Source of the DNA: RHKX01 sp963826475
Lineage (GTDB): Bacteria > Actinomycetota > Thermoleophilia > Solirubrobacterales > 70-9
DNA: 64,000 bases
Reading direction: 5' to 3'
Assembly (NCBI GenBank): GCA_963826475.1
Contig: CAWGXC010000003.1
Span: forward strand, 1,736,001-1,800,000
Positions 51,500 through 60,075 of the stretch are shown here, one piece after another. The translations under genes and the position numbers were made by a program. Numbering within the stretch: the first letter of the stretch is position 1; the number at the start of each line of letters is the position of its first letter. Below the pieces are notes generated by a model, which saw nothing but the letters and a program-made list of their open reading frames with translations, had not been told where the DNA came from and did no database searches.

Positions 51500-52714
51500 C
51501 TACTTGCGGTTCCTCCCGTAGAGGTCGTGCGCGGCGACCCACTCCTCTGCCACGATGGCCGATCCGAGGGAGATCTCGCCGCAGAGGACCGTGGCGGCGA
51601 CGATCTCGGCGAGCTTGCGGACCTTGCCGGCGCCGTAGCAGTCGAGCATCTCCAGGCACTCGCGCTGCGTCGCCAGGCTGGTGCCGCCACCGTAGGTCGC
51701 CACGATCAGCGAGGGGATCGTCACCGAGTAGTAATAGTCGCCGTTGTCGCGCAGCTCGGTGTAGACGAAGGCCGCCGAGGACTCCGCGACGTTGGCGACG
51801 TCCTGGCCGGTGGCGATGAACATAGCGGTGATGCCGTTGGCCGAGTGGGCGCCGTTGTTGTTGACGCCCGACATGAATCCGCCGAGATTCGAGACCTGGC
51901 GGGCCTTGAACATCAGCTTGGTGTCGGAGCGCATGATCCGCTTGACGAGGTCGTTGGGGATCACGGCCTCGGCGACGACGCGCTTGCCGCGGGTCCGGAG
52001 CATGTTGACCTGCGAGCTCTTCTTGTCGGTCGCGAAGTTCGACTCGAGGAAGAAGTGCTCGATCGGTTCGGGGTAGTTGGCGAGGATCCAGACGCACGCG
52101 GCGGCGGTCGCCTTGCCCGAGAGGTTCTGCCCGGCGGCATCGCCGGTCGTGTAGTTGAACCGCGTGAACAGCATGCGGCTCGCGGAGTACTGCTCGATGT
52201 CACGAAGCCTGCCGCTGCTGGTCGTCTGCTCGGCGGCCTCCTTGACGCCCGCGAAGTTCTCCGTCAGCCATTCCCCGAACGCGCGGGCCCCGCGGGCGTC
52301 GTCGAACAGGAACGACGGGGCCCGCTGCATCGCGTCGTCCATGACGGTGGTCTTGACGCCACCCGCCTCCCGCAGCAGCTTCATCCCGCGGCTGTAGCTG
52401 GCGACGAGCGTCCCCTCGGCGGTGGCGAGTGGGACGTAGAACTCGCCGCGGGCGTGTTCGCCGTTGACGAGCATCGGGCCGGCCAGGCCGATCGGAACCT
52501 GCGCGACCCCGATGAAGTTCTCGACGTTCCCCGGCAGAATCGCCGGATCGAAGGAATGGGCTCCGACGTGCGCGAGGCTCGCCCCGGTGCGCTCGGTCAC
52601 GAACTCGCGGCGGCGCTCGGCCGCGGCGGGCGTGTAGTCGTCGCCGCGATCGCGCGGGATCCGATCGGCACCCGCCGCCTGCGCGCCATCCCCCGCTGAC
52701 TCTTCTGCCGCCAT
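51500..52714 (-). CDS. hmgA: Hydroxymethylglutaryl-CoA reductase
   Basis: A 404-residue HMG-CoA reductase, the enzyme making mevalonate. Visible motifs are E-N-F-I-G-V-A-Q-V-P-I-G (substrate loop), A-E-G-T-L-V-A-S with catalytic Glu near 100, T-G-D-A-A-G-Q-N, F-A-T-D-K-K with catalytic Lys near 231, G-Q-D-V-A-N with catalytic Asp near 305, and a His near the C-terminus (A-A-H-D-L-Y). The ATG at 52714 has GGAGGA six bases upstream and is preferred to GTG 52720. No other mevalonate-pathway genes are in the window. Confidence 0.92.
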   Translation of the reverse strand: MAAEESAGDGAQAAGADRIPRDRGDDYTPAAAERRREFVTERTGASLAHVGAHSFDPAILPGNVENFIGVAQVPIGLAGPMLVNGEHARGEFYVPLATAEGTLVASYSRGMKLLREAGGVKTTVMDDAMQRAPSFLFDDARGARAFGEWLTENFAGVKEAAEQTTSSGRLRDIEQYSASRMLFTRFNYTTGDAAGQNLSGKATAAACVWILANYPEPIEHFFLESNFATDKKSSQVNMLRTRGKRVVAEAVIPNDLVKRIMRSDTKLMFKARQVSNLGGFMSGVNNNGAHSANGITAMFIATGQDVANVAESSAAFVYTELRDNGDYYYSVTIPSLIVATYGGGTSLATQRECLEMLDCYGAGKVRKLAEIVAATVLCGEISLGSAIVAEEWVAAHDLYGRNRK

Positions 52715-52779
52715 CGCCACTCCTCCATCTCGACGTTTCGAGGGCGCAGCCTATTGGCGGGCCGTGAGAGGGGGACCCG

Positions 52780-53238
52780 TCAAGCCGGGTTCTCGTCGCC
52801 CAGCCCCGCGGCCTTGCGCAGCAGCAGCCTCAGGGTCTCGCGCTCGCCCTCATCGAGGGCGCCGAAGGACTCGTTGCCAACGCGCCCGGCAGCCTCTCGC
52901 GCTTTCACCAGCAGCTCCTCCCCCGCCTTCGTCAGATGAATCGTGTGCTTGCGGCGATCGCTCTCGTGCGGCCTCCGCTCGGCGAGCCCGGCCTCCGAAA
53001 GGGCGTCGAGGACCTGGACCATCGTGGAGGGATCGATGTGGGTCGAGTCTCCGAGGGACTGCTGCGTCCGCCCCGGATGGGCTGCAACGACGTTCATCAG
53101 GGCGAATTGGTGTATTCGCAGACCGAGCTCGAGCAGCGCCGCCTCGAAACGGCGTCGCGACCCCGCAGCCACCCAATTGAGCAGGAAGCCGGTGTACCGG
53201 CTCAGCTCCTCGGGCGGCTTTGATTCTCCGAACTCCAT
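52780..53238 (-). CDS. MarR-family transcriptional regulator
   Basis: A 152-residue regulator with the MarR winged helix: H-Q-F-A-L-M-N-V-V-A-A-H-P-G-R-T-Q-Q-S-L-G-D-like helices, S-T-M-V-Q-V-L-D-A-L recognition helix and the wing R-R-P-H-E-S-D-R-R-K-H-T. It is divergent from the MMPL transporter gene with a 51-base gap containing a palindrome, so it probably represses that exporter and responds to a drug-like or lipid ligand. Confidence 0.92.
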   Translation of the reverse strand: MEFGESKPPEELSRYTGFLLNWVAAGSRRRFEAALLELGLRIHQFALMNVVAAHPGRTQQSLGDSTHIDPSTMVQVLDALSEAGLAERRPHESDRRKHTIHLTKAGEELLVKAREAAGRVGNESFGALDEGERETLRLLLRKAAGLGDENPA

Positions 53239-53268
53239 GCGAACCGTGATTCTACGTTGCCGCCATCA

Positions 53269-53281
53269 TTTGTGCTACAAA
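53269..53281. promoter_or_regulatory. Possible MarR operator
   Basis: TTTGTGCTACAAA is an inverted repeat (TTTGT, three bases, ACAAA) in the marR/MMPL gap. It ends at the ribosome-binding site of the MMPL gene, well placed to block its expression. Confidence 0.5.
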
Positions 53282-53289
53282 GGAAATTG

Positions 53290-55440
53290 ATGGCATCCTT
53301 CACCCGCTGGGTCCTCGCGCATCGCAAGCTGGTCGTGGCCTTCTGGCTCGTGCTCACCGTGGTCGGCATCAGCGTCTCCGGCGCCGCCTCCAAGGCGATG
53401 GACCAGAAGTTCTCGGTTCCCGGCCGCGAGGGATACGAGTCGAACGTCAAGGTCGCCGCGCTCTACGACGGCACCGGCGGCAACTCGGCGCCGATCGTCC
53501 CGGTCGTCACCCTGCCGGATGGCACGACCGCGAGCGATCCTGGAGTTCGCGCCCAGCTCGAGGAGATCGAGACGACGCTCGCCAAGGCTCTTCCGGGTGT
53601 CCGCATCGCGGGCTACGGCTCGACCGGTTCGGACGCATTCCTCTCCGACGACGGTCGCACCGCCTTCGCGATCGCGTATCCGACGCCCGACCCCGACCAG
53701 CCTTTCGGCGACAATCCGCAAGCGGCCGAGGACGCGAGTGCCGCCGTCTCGAAGCTGACCATCGACGGGGCCCCGGTGCACGTCACCGGATATGACGCGC
53801 TCGCCAACCAGACCGGCGGGGGCGATGGGCCCGGCGTCCTGATCGAGGCACTCGCCGGGGGCGTCGGCGCCCTCTTCGTTCTCGCCTTCGTCTTCGCGTC
53901 GTTCCTGGCCGTCGTCCCGCTGATGATGGCCATCCCCGCGATCATGACCTCCTTCCTGATCGTCTACGGGATCACTTTCATCGGGGGCGTCTCCCCGATC
54001 GTCCAGTTCCTGATCGCCCTGATCGGCCTCGGCGTGGCGATCGATTACGCGCTGATCGTGGTCGTCCGGTGGCGGGAGGAGATCGCCCACGGACATGAGG
54101 GCGATGAGGCGATCGTGCGAGCGATGGAGACCGCGGGCCGCGCCGTCGTCTTCAGCGGCACCACCGTCGCCATCGGGCTGCTCGCGCTCATCCTTCTGCC
54201 TCTTCCGTTCCTCCGCAGCGTGGGTTACGGCGGCATGGTGATTCCCCTGGTCAGCGTCGCGGTCGCGCTGACGCTGTTGCCCGTAGTGCTCCACACCCTC
54301 GGCCGCCGGCTCGACTGGCCGCACAGGCGGACCGACGACAAGGCTTCGACCCGCTGGACCAGCTGGGCGGAGCGCATCGTCCACCATCGCGCGCTCGCGG
54401 CCGGCACGGCCGTCGTTCTCCTCGCCGCCCTCGTCTTCGCCGCGTCCAGCATCAGCTTCGGCATCTCCGACGTCAACACGCTCGCCCGCGACGGCGACGC
54501 CAAGGACGGCCTGATTGCGCTCGAGGATTCAGGGATCGGATCGGGCGTGCTGGTACCCGACGAGATCCTCGTCCCCAGCGGCACGTCCGCGACCGCCGTC
54601 GCATCCTCGGTCGGCGAGCTCGCCGGGGTCCACGGTGCCGTCGCTCCCGACCTCCCCGGCTGGAGCGCCTCCGGCACTGCGCTCGCGATCGCGCTACCGA
54701 CCCCCGACGCATCGACCCAGCAGGCACGCGACCTGACTGATCAGATCCGCGTCGCGGCCCATGCCCAGGGCCCCGGGGTGACGGTGGGCGGCTTCGGGCC
54801 GCAGAACCAGGACTTCATCGACGCCGTGTACGGCAACTTCCCCCTGATGATCGGTCTGATCGCGCTGGTGACGTTCATCCTGCTGGCGCGCGCCTTCCGC
54901 TCGCTGCTGCTGCCCGCGAAGGCCGTGATCTTGAACGTGATCAGCGTCGGCGCCGCCTGGGGAGTGCTAGCGCTGGTCTGGCAGCACGGCTACGGCTCGG
55001 ATCTGATCTGGGGCATCGGGGCGACGGGCTCCATCACCTCGTGGATACCGCTGATGGTGTTCGCCTTCCTCTTCGGTCTCTCGATGGACTACGAGGTGTT
55101 CATCCTCGCCCGGATGCGGGAGGAGTACGACCGCACCGGCTCGACCGACGAGGCCGTCGTCCGCGGGATCGGCCGCACCGGCCGGCTCGTCACGAGCGCC
55201 GCTCTGATCCTCTTCCTCGCGTTCATGTCGATGGCCTCCGGACCTGAAACCGACGTCAAGGTTCTGGCCACCGGACTCGCGGCGGGGATCCTGATCGATG
55301 CCACGATCATCCGGGGCCTGCTCGTCCCAGCGGTGGTGTCGCTGTTCGGCCGTTGGAACTGGGTGCTTCCCGAGGGCCCGGCCAGGCTGCTGCGCGTGGA
55401 GCCCTCGCTTCCGCCCGCGGTCGAGCCCGAACGCGCCTGA
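53290..55440 (+). CDS. MMPL-family RND transporter
   Basis: A 716-residue inner-membrane exporter of the MMPL/RND class. An N-terminal helix (residues about 12-32) is followed by a first extracytoplasmic domain, five helices (about 190-345, with I-D-Y-A-L-I-V-V-V-R-W-R-E-E), a second outer domain, and a final helical block with S-M-D-Y-E-V-F-I-L-A-R-M-R-E-E. The Asp-Tyr pairs in both blocks are the proton-relay residues of the family. Substrates are typically lipids or drugs. The ATG at 53290 has AAGGAA before it. The divergent marR gene is the likely regulator. Confidence 0.93.
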   Translation: MASFTRWVLAHRKLVVAFWLVLTVVGISVSGAASKAMDQKFSVPGREGYESNVKVAALYDGTGGNSAPIVPVVTLPDGTTASDPGVRAQLEEIETTLAKALPGVRIAGYGSTGSDAFLSDDGRTAFAIAYPTPDPDQPFGDNPQAAEDASAAVSKLTIDGAPVHVTGYDALANQTGGGDGPGVLIEALAGGVGALFVLAFVFASFLAVVPLMMAIPAIMTSFLIVYGITFIGGVSPIVQFLIALIGLGVAIDYALIVVVRWREEIAHGHEGDEAIVRAMETAGRAVVFSGTTVAIGLLALILLPLPFLRSVGYGGMVIPLVSVAVALTLLPVVLHTLGRRLDWPHRRTDDKASTRWTSWAERIVHHRALAAGTAVVLLAALVFAASSISFGISDVNTLARDGDAKDGLIALEDSGIGSGVLVPDEILVPSGTSATAVASSVGELAGVHGAVAPDLPGWSASGTALAIALPTPDASTQQARDLTDQIRVAAHAQGPGVTVGGFGPQNQDFIDAVYGNFPLMIGLIALVTFILLARAFRSLLLPAKAVILNVISVGAAWGVLALVWQHGYGSDLIWGIGATGSITSWIPLMVFAFLFGLSMDYEVFILARMREEYDRTGSTDEAVVRGIGRTGRLVTSAALILFLAFMSMASGPETDVKVLATGLAAGILIDATIIRGLLVPAVVSLFGRWNWVLPEGPARLLRVEPSLPPAVEPERA

Positions 55441-55492
55441 ATACTCACCTTTCCGGGCGGCCGGAGCCATGCCGGTAGAAATGCGAGTCTGA

Positions 55493-57082
55493 ATGGACCT
55501 CGAGCTCTCACTCACCCTGATCCTCGCCATGGTGGTCCTGCTGCTGATCGTGGCGACCTTCACTCGCGTTCCCTATCCGATCCTCCTGGTCATCGGTGGC
55601 CTCGGCATGGGGCTGGTGCCCGGAATTCCGGATGTCCAGCTCGACCCCGAGATCGTCCTGGTCGTCCTCCTCCCACCGCTGCTCTACTCCGCGGCCTACT
55701 TCACGCCGCTGCGGGAGCTGCGCCGCAACGTCCGTGCGATCTCCCTGCTGGCGATCGGTCTGGTCCTGGCGACGATGGTCGGCGTGGCCCTCGTCGCCCA
55801 CGCGGCGCTCGACTTCGGCTGGGCTGAGGCGTTCGTGCTCGGTGCGATCGTCTCGCCGACCGATCCGGTCGCGGCGACGGCCATCGCTCACCGGCTGGGA
55901 ATCCCCGGGCGGATCGTGACGATCGTCGAGGGCGAGGCGCTGATCAACGACGGCACCGCCCTGGTCGCTTACAAGTTCGCGGTCGCGGCGGTCGTCACGG
56001 GGAGCTTCAGCATCTTCGAGGCGGGAGGCGAGTTCGTCGTCAACGCCGCCGGAGGAGTCGCGGTCGGGATGGTCGCCGGGACGATCATCGCGTTCGTCAG
56101 GCGCCGACTGGACGCCCCGCCCGTCGAGGTTACGATCGCCCTCTTCAGCGGATTCTTCGCCTATCTGCCGGCTGAGGCCCTGGGCGTGTCCGGCGTGCTG
56201 GCGGCCGTCACCGTCGGCATCTACATGGGTCGGCTCACCTCGGTCCTGACGTCGCCGACCACGCGCATTCAGGGCAACGCAGTCTGGGAGATCGTGCAGT
56301 TCCTGCTCAACTCAGCGCTCTTCACACTCGTTGGCCTGCAGCTGCCCGCGGTGCTCGACGGCATCAATGACCTCGACACCGGCAGGCTCCTGCTCAATGG
56401 CGGGCTCGTGGCCGCGACGGTGATCGTGATCCGGTTGCTCTGGGTCTTCCCGTTCACCTACCTGCCGCGTTTCCTGTTGCCGTGGGTCCGCCGTGGCGAC
56501 CCGGTGCCCCCGTGGCGGTGGACGTTGATCGTCGCCTGGACGGGCATGCGAGGAGCCGTGTCGCTCGCGGCCGCCCTCGCGCTTCCGCTGTTGACCGACG
56601 GCGGCCCGGCCTTCCCCAACCGCGACCTGATCATCTTCTGCACGTTCTCGGTGATCCTCGCCACCCTGCTGTTGCAGGGCCTCACGCTGCCGCCGCTCAT
56701 CCAGCGCCTCGGGGTCGACGGCAACGACGAGGAGCTGGAGCAGGAGGAGGCGCGGGCGCGGATGCGGGCCGCGCGCTCTGCCCTCGAGCGGATCGAGGAG
56801 CTCAGCGCGGAGGAATGGGTCCGCGAGGACACCCTCGAGCGGATGCGCGGCGCCTACGGCTACCGCGACCGACGATTCTCGGCGCGGATCGACGGAGAGT
56901 CGGACGAGAGTCCCGACGGATACGAGGAGCGCTCGAGCGCCTTCCAGCAACTCAGCCGCGAGCTGCTGGAAGCCCAGCGCGCGACGCTGATCAGGATGCG
57001 CGACGACGGCGAGATCAACGACACCGTGCTGCGCGTCCTCGAGCGCGAGCTGGATCTCGAGGACTCGCGCCTCGAGATCTAG
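55493..57082 (+). CDS. Na+/H+ antiporter, CPA1 (NhaP) family
   Basis: A 529-residue cation/proton antiporter with about 12 hydrophobic segments in the first 410 residues and a charged cytoplasmic tail of some 110 residues (Glu/Arg-rich coiled coil). Family motifs are S-P-T-D-P (121-125) and E-G-E-A-L-I-N-D-G-T, with the ion-binding Asn152-Asp153. It probably regulates cytoplasmic pH and sodium. It starts 52 bases after the MMPL gene. Confidence 0.93.
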   Translation: MDLELSLTLILAMVVLLLIVATFTRVPYPILLVIGGLGMGLVPGIPDVQLDPEIVLVVLLPPLLYSAAYFTPLRELRRNVRAISLLAIGLVLATMVGVALVAHAALDFGWAEAFVLGAIVSPTDPVAATAIAHRLGIPGRIVTIVEGEALINDGTALVAYKFAVAAVVTGSFSIFEAGGEFVVNAAGGVAVGMVAGTIIAFVRRRLDAPPVEVTIALFSGFFAYLPAEALGVSGVLAAVTVGIYMGRLTSVLTSPTTRIQGNAVWEIVQFLLNSALFTLVGLQLPAVLDGINDLDTGRLLLNGGLVAATVIVIRLLWVFPFTYLPRFLLPWVRRGDPVPPWRWTLIVAWTGMRGAVSLAAALALPLLTDGGPAFPNRDLIIFCTFSVILATLLLQGLTLPPLIQRLGVDGNDEELEQEEARARMRAARSALERIEELSAEEWVREDTLERMRGAYGYRDRRFSARIDGESDESPDGYEERSSAFQQLSRELLEAQRATLIRMRDDGEINDTVLRVLERELDLEDSRLEI

Positions 57083-57097
57083 CCGCGCTGGGTCGAA

Positions 57098-57796
57098 TTA
57101 CTTCTTCTTGGCCGGGGTCTTCCGCTTGGTCGCGGATGTGGCCTTGGACGCTGTGCGCTTGGCCGCCGGCTTCGCCTTGGACGCTGCGCGCTTCGGCTTC
57201 GCTGTCGAGCGGGAGCTCGCGCGCTTCGTGCTTCGGCTCGAGGAGGCCGAGGTTCGATCGGCCTTCGGGATCTCAGCCCTGGCCACAGCCTTGGTCAGGA
57301 TCGGGATCTGCTTCTCCAGGAAGGAAGCCATCCGCTCTTCCTCGCGACGGATCTGCTTGGCGACCTTCGCCGTCTCCTTGTCGCCCAACTCCGTGGCGAG
57401 AGCTTCGATCGCCGTGTAGTTGGCGATCTCCTCGTGCTCGCTGAAGTACTCGGTCTTGGCGTTTTTGAGCTGCTTCTCCTCCGCGCCGGTGCCGCGCAGA
57501 GCGTGCCCGGCTCCCTTGACGGCCGCCGCCGCCAGCTTCGGGGCCCCGGCCGCGGCGGTCGCCGCCTTGGAGAGGATGGGGTTGTCGGGGTCGCCGCCGA
57601 GCTTCTTGATCCTGCGCTCGACGAGCTTGGCGTGATTCTTCGTCTCCTTGAGGTGATCCTTGAGTCGCTTCTTGTAGGCGGGACGTTCCGCGATCTCGAT
57701 GTGCGCGGCCAGGGACTGGATCAGCTCCGTCTCCTTGCCGTGGGCCTCGGTCAAATATTGGGCGAGCTTTGCGTCGCCGGGGCTTTGGTCAGCCAT
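57098..57796 (-). CDS. Ferritin-like (DUF892-type) protein with histone-H1-like tail
   Basis: A 232-residue protein in two parts. Residues 1-170 form a predicted four-helix bundle with regularly placed Glu and His (T-E-A-H-G-K-E-T-E-L, E-H-E-E-I-A-N-Y-T-A-I-E, R-R-E-E-E-R-M) like the ferritin-like DUF892/YciE proteins. Residues 174-232 are a Lys/Ala/Ser/Arg/Pro tail (repeats of the A-K-P-K-R-A-A-S-K-A type) like bacterial histone-H1 homologues, which bind DNA. A DNA-bound iron-handling or stress-protection role, similar in idea to Dps, is inferred. Confidence 0.8.
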   Translation of the reverse strand: MADQSPGDAKLAQYLTEAHGKETELIQSLAAHIEIAERPAYKKRLKDHLKETKNHAKLVERRIKKLGGDPDNPILSKAATAAAGAPKLAAAAVKGAGHALRGTGAEEKQLKNAKTEYFSEHEEIANYTAIEALATELGDKETAKVAKQIRREEERMASFLEKQIPILTKAVARAEIPKADRTSASSSRSTKRASSRSTAKPKRAASKAKPAAKRTASKATSATKRKTPAKKK

Positions 57797-57904
57797 TCGT
57801 CGTCTCCTCTGATTGAAGTTTTTTCGTCACCCCCCAGTTACCCGCTTGCCGAGCCCGCAACCCCGAGTGGGGACGTCATCACGCTCCTCGACTAGCCTCG
57901 CCGC

Positions 57905-58606
57905 GTGAGGGTCTTCTTCCTGCGCCACGGAGAATCGCGCTCCAACGCCGCCGCCGGCGTCGTGGCATTGCCCGACGAGGAGGGCGATCGGCTCAGCGAC
58001 CTCGGTCAACGGCAGGTCCGGATCGCCGCCGAGCGCGTCGCCGCCGAGCTCGACATCGCTCGGATCGTCTGCAGCCCGATGCTGCGCGCACAGCAGACCG
58101 CCGCGCCGATCGCCGAGCTGACCGGGCTGGAGCCGGAGACCTGGGACTGGATCTATGAGCTGCGGGAGCCGCCCGGGTACACAGCGCTCTCGGGCGCCGA
58201 ACAGCAGCGGCAGCGCTGGTCCAACCGGATGCTCGAGCATGCCGACGATCCGCACCACTCGCCGGCGGGAGGGGAATCGTTCGCCGACCTGCTGGAGCGG
58301 GTCGAGCGCGCCCGCGGGCGCCTCGTGGCCGATGACGTCGATCGCACCCTGCTCGTCGGCCATGGCATCTTCATGCGCTTCACGTTCGCGCTGACGCTCC
58401 TCGGCGAGGCCTTCACACCGGCGATGATCGACCGCCTCTGGCGGATCGGCTCGCTCAACTGCGGCGTCTCGACCTTCGATCACCTCGGCGGCGGCGGCGC
58501 CGGCAACCCCGCCGACATCGCCGGCTGGCGCTGCGTGAGCTGGATGGTGCCGACGCTCGGGCCGAATGAGACGACCGGAACGGGCGGGATCGGAGAGGGC
58601 AACTAG
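57905..58606 (+). CDS. Histidine phosphatase family protein
   Basis: A 233-residue phosphatase of the phosphoglycerate-mutase superfamily. L-R-H8-G-E-S at 6-11 holds the phospho-His, Arg61 is in the M-L-R-A-Q-Q-T-A motif, Glu85 is the proton donor candidate and His153 lies in V-G-H-G. The substrate is not evident. GTG start with TAGCCT six bases upstream (leaderless pattern). It precedes the sulfatase by four bases. Confidence 0.9.
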   Translation: MRVFFLRHGESRSNAAAGVVALPDEEGDRLSDLGQRQVRIAAERVAAELDIARIVCSPMLRAQQTAAPIAELTGLEPETWDWIYELREPPGYTALSGAEQQRQRWSNRMLEHADDPHHSPAGGESFADLLERVERARGRLVADDVDRTLLVGHGIFMRFTFALTLLGEAFTPAMIDRLWRIGSLNCGVSTFDHLGGGGAGNPADIAGWRCVSWMVPTLGPNETTGTGGIGEGN

Positions 58607-58610
58607 CGGA

Positions 58611-60002
58611 GTGGGATCGTCACGCCTCACCCGGCTGGTGCTGATGGTGGCCGTGGCCTGCCCGCTCGTCGTCGCCGGCCTCGTGGTGCGGGGAACGTCG
58701 CAGGGCGCCGCGATGGTGAATGGGCCGGCCTCGGCGTCCGAACCGCAACGAGCGAGCTTTCTCCACATCCTCACCGACGATCAGACGATCGACAGCCTGC
58801 GCTTCATGAAGCGCACCGAGCGGGTGCTCGGCCGCCGGGGGACGACGTTCTCCGACTACAACGTGGTCCAGCCGCTCTGCTGCCCATCGCGCGCGACCTT
58901 TCTCAGCGGTCAGTACCCGCACAACCACGGCGTGATCGAGAACCTCCCTCCCTACGGCTACGGCGCGATGGACTTCGGCCACACGCTCTACACGGCGCTG
59001 CACGGCGCCGGGTACCGGACCGGCTGGATCGGCAAGGTCCTGAATACCGCCGGGCCTGAGTACGGGCACGTGCCCGAGCCCGGCTTTGACGAGTGGCTCG
59101 TTCCCCTCAACGCCAGCGAGCTGGACATGTTCGACTACGAGCTCAGCGACAACGGCGCCGACCGGGAGGTGACCGGCACCTACCAGAGCACCTTCCTCGC
59201 CCGGCGCGCCCACGAGTTCCTCGATGCGACTGGCGATCAGCCGTTCATGCTGACCCTCGCGTTGACGAACCCACACTGGAGCCGCTGCCCGCGCGCCGTC
59301 TTCCAGGAGTGCCCACCCACTCCGGCGCCGCGCGACCTCGGCACCTTCGATGACGCGAAGTTCCCGTTCGGCCCCGACTTCACGCGCGATCGCAAGCGGC
59401 GCTCGATCGCCAACCACTTCTGGCGCCGGGAGCTCGAGTCGATGCAGTCGGTCGACCGCATCGTCGCCTCCCTGATCGCCCAGCTGCGCCGCAACGGACA
59501 GCTCGCCGACACCTACGTCATCTTCCAATCCGACAACGGTCTCCTGCACGGCGAGCACGGGGTCTTCGACAAGAACGTGCCGTGGGACCGCTCGGTGCGG
59601 GTCCCGCTGATCATTCGCGGGCCGGGCTTCGAGGCGGGCGCGACGCGGGCGGATCTGACCGCGAACGTCGATGTCCCGGCCACCATCCTCGACGCCGCCG
59701 GCGTCCGCCCTCCCGTGCCGCCCGACGGCCATTCCCTGCTCGGCGAGCATCGGCGCAGGTACCTGCTTCTGGAGCGTCAGATCGGGATGTCGAACCGCCC
59801 TCACCGCGATCCCTGGCGGCAGATCAAGAGCGCTGGCGGCTGGGCGTACTGGCGCAACCTCGACACCGGCGTCGCCCACCTCTACGACATGGAGAGCGAC
59901 CCGCACCAGACCCACAACCTGGCCGGCGTGCGTCCCGAGGTGGCCGCCCGGCTCAGCGCCGAGATGCGCAAGGTCGCCCGCTGCGCCCACCCGTGTCCCT
60001 AG
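58611..60002 (+). CDS. Exported sulfatase
   Basis: A 463-residue arylsulfatase-like enzyme. The N-terminal signal peptide spans about residues 6-27. Metal ligands T-D-D-Q (55-58) and the modification motif C90-C-P-S-R94 fit the C-x-P-x-R rule, so Cys90 should be turned into formylglycine by a maturation enzyme not in this window. Further sulfatase features are G-K-V-L-N and D-N-G-L-L-H-G-E-H-G-V-F-D-K. Substrates are sulfate esters, possibly of polysaccharides. GTG 58611 is chosen because earlier starts lie inside the phosphatase gene. Confidence 0.9.
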   Translation: MGSSRLTRLVLMVAVACPLVVAGLVVRGTSQGAAMVNGPASASEPQRASFLHILTDDQTIDSLRFMKRTERVLGRRGTTFSDYNVVQPLCCPSRATFLSGQYPHNHGVIENLPPYGYGAMDFGHTLYTALHGAGYRTGWIGKVLNTAGPEYGHVPEPGFDEWLVPLNASELDMFDYELSDNGADREVTGTYQSTFLARRAHEFLDATGDQPFMLTLALTNPHWSRCPRAVFQECPPTPAPRDLGTFDDAKFPFGPDFTRDRKRRSIANHFWRRELESMQSVDRIVASLIAQLRRNGQLADTYVIFQSDNGLLHGEHGVFDKNVPWDRSVRVPLIIRGPGFEAGATRADLTANVDVPATILDAAGVRPPVPPDGHSLLGEHRRRYLLLERQIGMSNRPHRDPWRQIKSAGGWAYWRNLDTGVAHLYDMESDPHQTHNLAGVRPEVAARLSAEMRKVARCAHPCP

Positions 60003-60075
60003 CGCGACGAGCGACCCGGCCACGATCGGGCGATCCATCGGGCCGGCGGGGGCACCACCCGGCTACGCTCGCGCC

